A stretch of 64,000 bases of DNA from Tabrizicola_A aquatica. GTDB lineage: Bacteria; Pseudomonadota; Alphaproteobacteria; Rhodobacterales; Rhodobacteraceae. The stretch lies in NCBI GenBank assembly GCA_965194375.1, contig OZ239428.1; one strand, written 5' to 3'. Position 1 is the stretch's first letter, and the number at the start of each line of letters is the position of its first letter. Below are positions 59,926 to 64,000 of the stretch, in pieces. A program made the position numbers and the translations under genes. A model generated the notes under the pieces. That model made no database searches. It saw only the letters and a list, made by a program, of their open reading frames with translations, and was not told the origin of the DNA.

Positions 59926-61031
59926 TGGACCGACTGCCGAAATGGGCCGATGTCGCCCTTGTGCCGCTGGTCAGCCTCGCACTGGCCGCGCTGATCTCGG
60001 CGCTGGTGATCTTGGCGATTGGCCAAGACCCGATGGAGGCCTTGAACACCATGGTCACCGGCGCCTTGGGGTCGGCCTATGGCTGGGGCTATACGCTCTA
60101 TTACACCACCAGTTTCATCTTTACCGGGCTTGCGGTGACGATTGCCTTTCATGCGGGCCTGTTCAACATCGGCGGTGAGGGGCAGGCGCAGCTTGGCGGG
60201 CTTGGCGTGGCCTTCGCCTGCCTCTTCCTGCCTTGGCCGCATTGGTCGCTGGCCCTCATCGGTGCGGCCATGGCAGCCGCCCTCTTCGGGGCCGCTTGGG
60301 CCGCTATCCCGGCCTATTTGCAGGCCAAACGCGGCAGCCATATCGTCATCACGACGATCATGTTCAACTATATCGCGGCCTCCTTGATGGTGTTCATGCT
60401 GGTGGACGTGCTGCGCCCCGATGGCCAGATGGACCCGGCCACCGCCAATTTCCCCGAGGTGACCAACCTGCCGACCTTGAACGATATCCCCGGTTTCAAC
60501 CTCTTCTTCACCAAGGATGTGCCGGCCAATATCACCTTCCTCATTGCCCTTGCGGCGGCTTGGGTGGTTTGGGCGATCCTGTGGCGCACGCGGCTTGGCT
60601 ATCAGATCCGCGCCTTTGGCAAACCGGGGGCGGCGGCGCAATATGCGGGGATCAACGGGTTTCGCATCACGATGATTGCGATGCTTCTGTCGGGCGGCCT
60701 TGCTGGCCTGATGGCGATCAACAACGTGATGGGCGAGGCGGAACGGCTGTTGCAAAACTCGGCCTCCGGCGCCGGGTTCATCGGGATTGCCGTGGCCCTC
60801 ATGGGCCGCAATCACCCGGTGGGCGTGGTGCTGGCGGCGGTTCTCTTCGGGTTCCTCTTCCAAGGTGGGGCGGAACTGGGCCTGTGGACTAAGATCCCGA
60901 TCGAATTGCGCATCGTGGTGCAGGGTCTGGTGATCCTCTTCACCGGGGCCTTGGATTACATGGTGCGGATGATGCTGGTCAGGGTCTTTGCGCTTTTCCG
61001 CAGCCCTGCCGCCGTGAAAGGAGCCGCGTGA
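59925..61031 (+). CDS. Nucleoside ABC transporter permease 1
   Basis: 368 residues, about ten helices, of the LivH/RbsC-like branched permeases (NupP/YufP type): GEGQAQLGGLG and VAIAFHAGLFNIG-like segments are typical. Start ATG 59925 overlaps the ATPase stop (TGATG). Confidence 0.9.
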   Translation: MDRLPKWADVALVPLVSLALAALISALVILAIGQDPMEALNTMVTGALGSAYGWGYTLYYTTSFIFTGLAVTIAFHAGLFNIGGEGQAQLGGLGVAFACLFLPWPHWSLALIGAAMAAALFGAAWAAIPAYLQAKRGSHIVITTIMFNYIAASLMVFMLVDVLRPDGQMDPATANFPEVTNLPTLNDIPGFNLFFTKDVPANITFLIALAAAWVVWAILWRTRLGYQIRAFGKPGAAAQYAGINGFRITMIAMLLSGGLAGLMAINNVMGEAERLLQNSASGAGFIGIAVALMGRNHPVGVVLAAVLFGFLFQGGAELGLWTKIPIELRIVVQGLVILFTGALDYMVRMMLVRVFALFRSPAAVKGAA

Positions 61032-61999
61032 TGGATTACGCAACGCTTCTGCAACTTTTGGACAGCACGCTGCGCCTTGGCACGCCCCTCCTCTTGGCCT
61101 GCTTGGCCGGGCTTTACTCCGAACGCGCGGGCATTTTCGACATCGGGTTGGAAGGCAAGATGCTGATGGCCGCGATGAGCGCAGGCGCGGTGGCGGCCCT
61201 GACCGGTTCGGTCTGGATCGGGCTTTTGGCGGCGATTGCGGGATCGATGCTGTTCGCCGTTTTGCACGGCATCGCCTCGATCACCTTCCGCGGCAATCAA
61301 CTTATCTCAGGCGTGGCGCTGAACTTTCTGGCCTCGGGCATCACGGTGCTGACGGCGCAAGCGCTCTTTGGCCAAGGCGGGCGCACGCCGCCCCTGTCGG
61401 GCGACGGGCGGTTCAATCCCATCACCCTGCCCTTTGCCGAGGCGCTGAAAGATGTGCCCGTCATCGGCCCGCTTTACTATGAGGTGATCTCGGGCCATTC
61501 GATCCTGGTCTATGCGGCCCTCGCATGCGTTCCGCTTACATGGTGGCTGCTTTATCGCACCCGCTTTGGCCTGCGCCTGCGCGCGGTGGGGGAAAACCCG
61601 GCCTCGGTCGATACGGCGGGGGTGTCGGTCATGGGGCTGCGCTTTGCCGCGGTGATGATCACGGGCGTCCTCTGCGGCCTTGCCGGCGCCTATATGGCCA
61701 CAGCCCTGCAAGCTGGCTTTGGCCGCGAGATGACGGCCGGGCGCGGCTATATCGCGCTCGCCGCTCTGATCTTCGCCAAATGGCGGCCTTGGCAAGCCTT
61801 GGGCGCGACGATGCTCTTCGGCTTCTTCCAAGCCCTCGCACTCCGCCCTGATGTGGTCGAAGGCGTGGTGGGTCAAAAGGTTCCGGTCTCGATGCTCGAC
61901 GCGCTGCCTTATGTCCTGACGGTCCTCGTGCTCGCGGGCTTTGTCGGCAAGGCCATCCCGCCCCGCGCGGGCGGTGAGCCCTATGTGAAAGAACGCTGA
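61031..61999 (+). CDS. Nucleoside ABC transporter permease 2
   Basis: 322 residues, about nine helices, of the NupQ/YufQ type: SERAGIFDIGLEGKMLMAA and RGYIALAALIFAKWRPWQ. ATG 61031 overlaps the preceding stop; GTG 61028 is a possible alternative. With the first permease it makes the heterodimeric membrane channel. Confidence 0.9.
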   Translation: MDYATLLQLLDSTLRLGTPLLLACLAGLYSERAGIFDIGLEGKMLMAAMSAGAVAALTGSVWIGLLAAIAGSMLFAVLHGIASITFRGNQLISGVALNFLASGITVLTAQALFGQGGRTPPLSGDGRFNPITLPFAEALKDVPVIGPLYYEVISGHSILVYAALACVPLTWWLLYRTRFGLRLRAVGENPASVDTAGVSVMGLRFAAVMITGVLCGLAGAYMATALQAGFGREMTAGRGYIALAALIFAKWRPWQALGATMLFGFFQALALRPDVVEGVVGQKVPVSMLDALPYVLTVLVLAGFVGKAIPPRAGGEPYVKER

Positions 62000-62013
62000 C
62001 GCCTTCAATGCGG

Positions 62014-62058
62014 CCCAAATATCCCACGGGGGTGCGGGGGTGTGAACCCCCCGCTCCT
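62014..62058 (+). repeat. GC-rich intergenic repeat, copy 8
   Basis: TTCAATGCGGCCCAAATATC, CCACGGGGGTGC, then a GGGGGTGTGAACCCCC hairpin. It lies between permease 2 and the phosphorylase gene. Most like copy 1. Confidence 0.65.
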
Positions 62059-62080
62059 GCCCTCAACGCTGGACTGACCG

Positions 62081-62884
62081 ATGACTGATTTGCTGCACAC
62101 CGTCCAATCCCGCGCGGGAACCGAGCCTGTGAAACTGGGCCTTATCCTCGGCTCTGGCTTGGGCCATCTGGCCCATGCCGTCGACGGCGTGGCCATTCCT
62201 TACGCCGATCTGCCGGGCTTTCCGCATGTCGGCGTGTCGGGCCACAACCCGCATCTGCACATCGGCACGCTGGAAGGCGTGCGGGTCGCGGTCTTTGGCG
62301 CGCGGGAGCATTATTATGAAAACGGCAATCCAGCCGCCATGCGCCCGGCCTTGGACCTTCTTCAGGCGCTGGGGGCGGATCATCTGATCGTGACCAATGC
62401 GGCGGGAAGCCTGCGCCCCGATATTCGGCCAGGCGATCTGATGCTGTTGAACGATCACATCAACTTTTCCGGCCTGAACCCGCTGATCGGTGAAAAAACC
62501 GATGCCCGATTTGTCCCGATGACCACCGCCCATGACCCTGATCTGCGCGCCGCCCTGCGGGATGCGGCCAGGGCCGAAGGCGTGGCCCTGCCGGAAGGGG
62601 TTTATGCGTGGTATTCCGGCCCTTCGTTCGAAACCCCGGCTGAGATCCGCGCCATCAAGATCCTCGGCGGGGATGCCGTGGGCATGTCCACCGTGCCCGA
62701 GGTGATATTGGCGCGGTTCTTGGGCCTGAAGGTGGCCGCCATCTCCACCATCACCAATATGGCTGCCGGGATGTCGGACGAACAAATCAGCCATGAGCAC
62801 ACCAAGGCCATGGCGCCTTTGGGCGCGGCCAAGCTGGAGCGCATCTTGCGGGCCTATTTGCGCGGGTTGGCCGCCCGCCCCTGA
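62081..62884 (+). CDS. punA: Purine nucleoside phosphorylase
   Basis: 267 residues of the trimeric PNP class: LGLILGSGLGHLA (phosphate loop), AREHYYENG, TNAAGSLRPDI, SGPSFETPAEIR and TNMAAGMS with the purine-contacting Asn. It splits inosine or guanosine to base and ribose-1-phosphate. Position behind the nucleoside transporter suggests it handles imported nucleosides. The phosphate-contact area reads GHNPHLHIG rather than the usual GHAGRLxxG, so specificity may differ. Confidence 0.9.
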   Translation: MTDLLHTVQSRAGTEPVKLGLILGSGLGHLAHAVDGVAIPYADLPGFPHVGVSGHNPHLHIGTLEGVRVAVFGAREHYYENGNPAAMRPALDLLQALGADHLIVTNAAGSLRPDIRPGDLMLLNDHINFSGLNPLIGEKTDARFVPMTTAHDPDLRAALRDAARAEGVALPEGVYAWYSGPSFETPAEIRAIKILGGDAVGMSTVPEVILARFLGLKVAAISTITNMAAGMSDEQISHEHTKAMAPLGAAKLERILRAYLRGLAARP

Positions 62885-62909
62885 CAGCCCCATCTGACCT
62901 CAGCCGCCT

Positions 62910-62932
62910 CCCCTCCCCCTGGTGGGGAGGGG
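62910..62932. terminator. GC-rich hairpin after the phosphorylase gene
   Basis: CCCCTCCCC (62910-62918) pairs with GGGGAGGGG (62924-62932). There is no T-run. The right arm is also the start of a G-run that continues to 62945. Confidence 0.55.
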
Positions 62933-63078
62933 TTGGGGGTGGGGGCAATCCGGCAGGCAAAAGGCCCCACCGCACACCCCCCTGCCAACTGGCGTTATCC
63001 GCCATCTCGATCTGGATTTGACAAGCCCGCGAAACGGGCGCAAGTCTTGGACAACAGGCCCCTTTCCAACATACCTTG

Positions 63079-64000
63079 ATGTTCCAACTGTACCTCCCCA
63101 TCGCCGAGGTCTCGGTCAACGCCTTCCTGCTTCTCGGGATTGGCGGAATCGTGGGCTTTTTGTCGGGCATGTTCGGTGTGGGCGGCGGGTTTCTGATCAC
63201 GCCCTTCCTCTTGTTCATCGGCATTTCGCCCGGGGTTGCGGTGGCGACCGGGGCCAATCAGGTGGTGGCCTCGTCGATTTCCGGCGTGCTGGCGCAGTTG
63301 AAACGCAAGGCCGTCGATTTCCGCATGGGGTCTGTGCTGTTGGTCGGGGGCCTTTTTGGCTCTTGGGTTGGGGTCCGGGTGTTTTCCTGGATGACCGAGC
63401 TTGGGCAGGTCGATCTCTTTGTGCAGCTGTCCTATGTGCTGTTTCTGGGCCTGATCGGCGCGATGATGTTCTTTGAAAGCGCGCGCGCCTTGTTGCGCGC
63501 CCGCCGCCATGGCGGGGCGGCCCCCATTCGCCGCGCCCATGTCCACACGTGGGTGCATGGGCTGCCGCTGAAGATGAAGTTCCGCGCTTCGGGGCTTTAT
63601 ATCTCGGTGCTGCCACCTTTGGGCGTGGGCGCGCTGGTGGGCTTTCTGGCCGGGATCATGGGGGTGGGGGGCGGATTCATTCTAGTTCCGGCCATGATCT
63701 ATATCCTTGGCATGCCGACCAAGGTGGTGATCGGCACGTCGCTCTTTCAGATCATTTTTGTGACCGGCTTCACCACGGTTGTGCATGCGGTCAACAGCCA
63801 TACCGTTGATATGATGCTGGCGCTGTTGCTGATCATCGGCGGGGTGATTGGGGCGCAGTTTGGCACGCTGGTGGGCACGCGGCTGAAGGCCGAGCAATTG
63901 CGGATCCTCCTCGCCGCGCTGGTGCTGGCGGTGGCGATCAAGATCGCGCTGGATTTGTTGCTGCGCCCGGCCGAGCTCTTCTCGCTGACCCCCTTGGTGC
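63079..64000 (+). CDS. TauE/SafE-family membrane protein, truncated by window end
   Basis: An open frame of 307 codons from ATG 63079 to the window edge without a stop. Two similar halves each have the family motif: GFLSGMFGVGGGFLITP (about 24-40) and GFLAGIMGVGGGFILVP (near 190-206). About eight helices are covered. TauE/SafE proteins are thought to export sulfite, sulfoacetate or related anions. The substrate here is unknown. Confidence 0.88.
   Translation, partial: MFQLYLPIAEVSVNAFLLLGIGGIVGFLSGMFGVGGGFLITPFLLFIGISPGVAVATGANQVVASSISGVLAQLKRKAVDFRMGSVLLVGGLFGSWVGVRVFSWMTELGQVDLFVQLSYVLFLGLIGAMMFFESARALLRARRHGGAAPIRRAHVHTWVHGLPLKMKFRASGLYISVLPPLGVGALVGFLAGIMGVGGGFILVPAMIYILGMPTKVVIGTSLFQIIFVTGFTTVVHAVNSHTVDMMLALLLIIGGVIGAQFGTLVGTRLKAEQLRILLAALVLAVAIKIALDLLLRPAELFSLTPLV

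Noticed and set aside
1..64000. tRNA genes, rRNA genes, CRISPR arrays, IS elements or prophage genes
   Set aside because: None were found on reading. There are no regular repeat-spacer arrays, no transposase or integrase frames, and no cloverleaf-like segments I could support.

Overview
The window is about 65% GC, densely packed with short operons, and reads as chromosomal DNA of an alphaproteobacterium of the Rhodobacteraceae (Rhodobacter/Cereibacter/Gemmobacter-like). Support comes from a malyl-CoA lyase tail, an RpoH of the RpoHII type behind an RpoE-like promoter, a MoeB with a membrane anchor, a ComM gene with a CtrA-like box, and a family of GC-rich intergenic repeats. I see no rRNA, tRNA, CRISPR array, prophage or insertion sequence.

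Layout. 1-2.9 kb: end of mcl1, a membrane-anchored SRPBCC protein, an MGMT-fold-like protein, accA and a Gdx/SugE exporter. 2.95-6.2 kb: plsC-ftsX-ftsE, divergent from a zinc-ribbon membrane protein. 6.3-13 kb: LysR regulator, EamA transporter, gluconokinase, RND adaptor and pump. 13-15.7 kb: ABC1/UbiB kinase and a photolyase relative with its two domains in reversed order. 15.7-19.8 kb (minus): secreted lipocalin-like protein, FtsX-type permease and ATPase, resembling AttEFGH systems. 19.9-30.4 kb: a carnitine / gamma-butyrobetaine catabolic cluster (GMC oxidoreductase, CaiD-like hydratase, ADP-forming CoA ligase, acyl-CoA dehydrogenase, SDR, L-carnitine dehydrogenase fused to a thioesterase, dehydrocarnitine-cleaving BKACE) with a divergent CdhR-like GlxA/AraC regulator. 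30.5-36.7 kb: M3 peptidase, amino-acid ABC permease and binding protein without an ATPase, an extradiol dioxygenase-like enzyme, moeB, dut. 36.8-41 kb: coaBC, chaN, rpoHII, cobU, cobC-like. 41-45.9 kb: GST with an extra Cys-rich tail, comM, gshB, yraN, rsmI. 46-53.5 kb: LpoA-like lipoprotein, glnD, murJ, a rhomboid-like protein without catalytic residues, trpS. 53.7-57 kb: aminotransferase, UspA, an unlisted 59-aa ORF, Nfu, tsaB, rimI. 57.2-64 kb: a BMP-type nucleoside ABC transporter with purine nucleoside phosphorylase, and a TauE/SafE protein cut by the window edge.

How the parts work together. The carnitine cluster can be read as one route to glycine betaine: CoA activation, dehydrogenation and hydration of gamma-butyrobetaine/crotonobetaine to carnitine, then oxidation, acetyl-CoA-dependent cleavage and betainyl-CoA hydrolysis. 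The nucleoside transporter delivers substrate to the phosphorylase encoded just behind it. rpoHII/chaN and cobU/cobC are two divergent pairs sharing one control region.

The signals I find most worth checking are: the domain-permuted photolyase relative; a 16-bp dyad found both before the LysR gene (6301-6316) and 28 kb away before the dioxygenase gene (34353-34368), differing at one base; the CtrA-like box before comM; the RpoE-like promoter of rpoHII; the MGMT-like protein lacking the catalytic Cys; and the dispersed repeat family, one copy of which forms the leader of dut.
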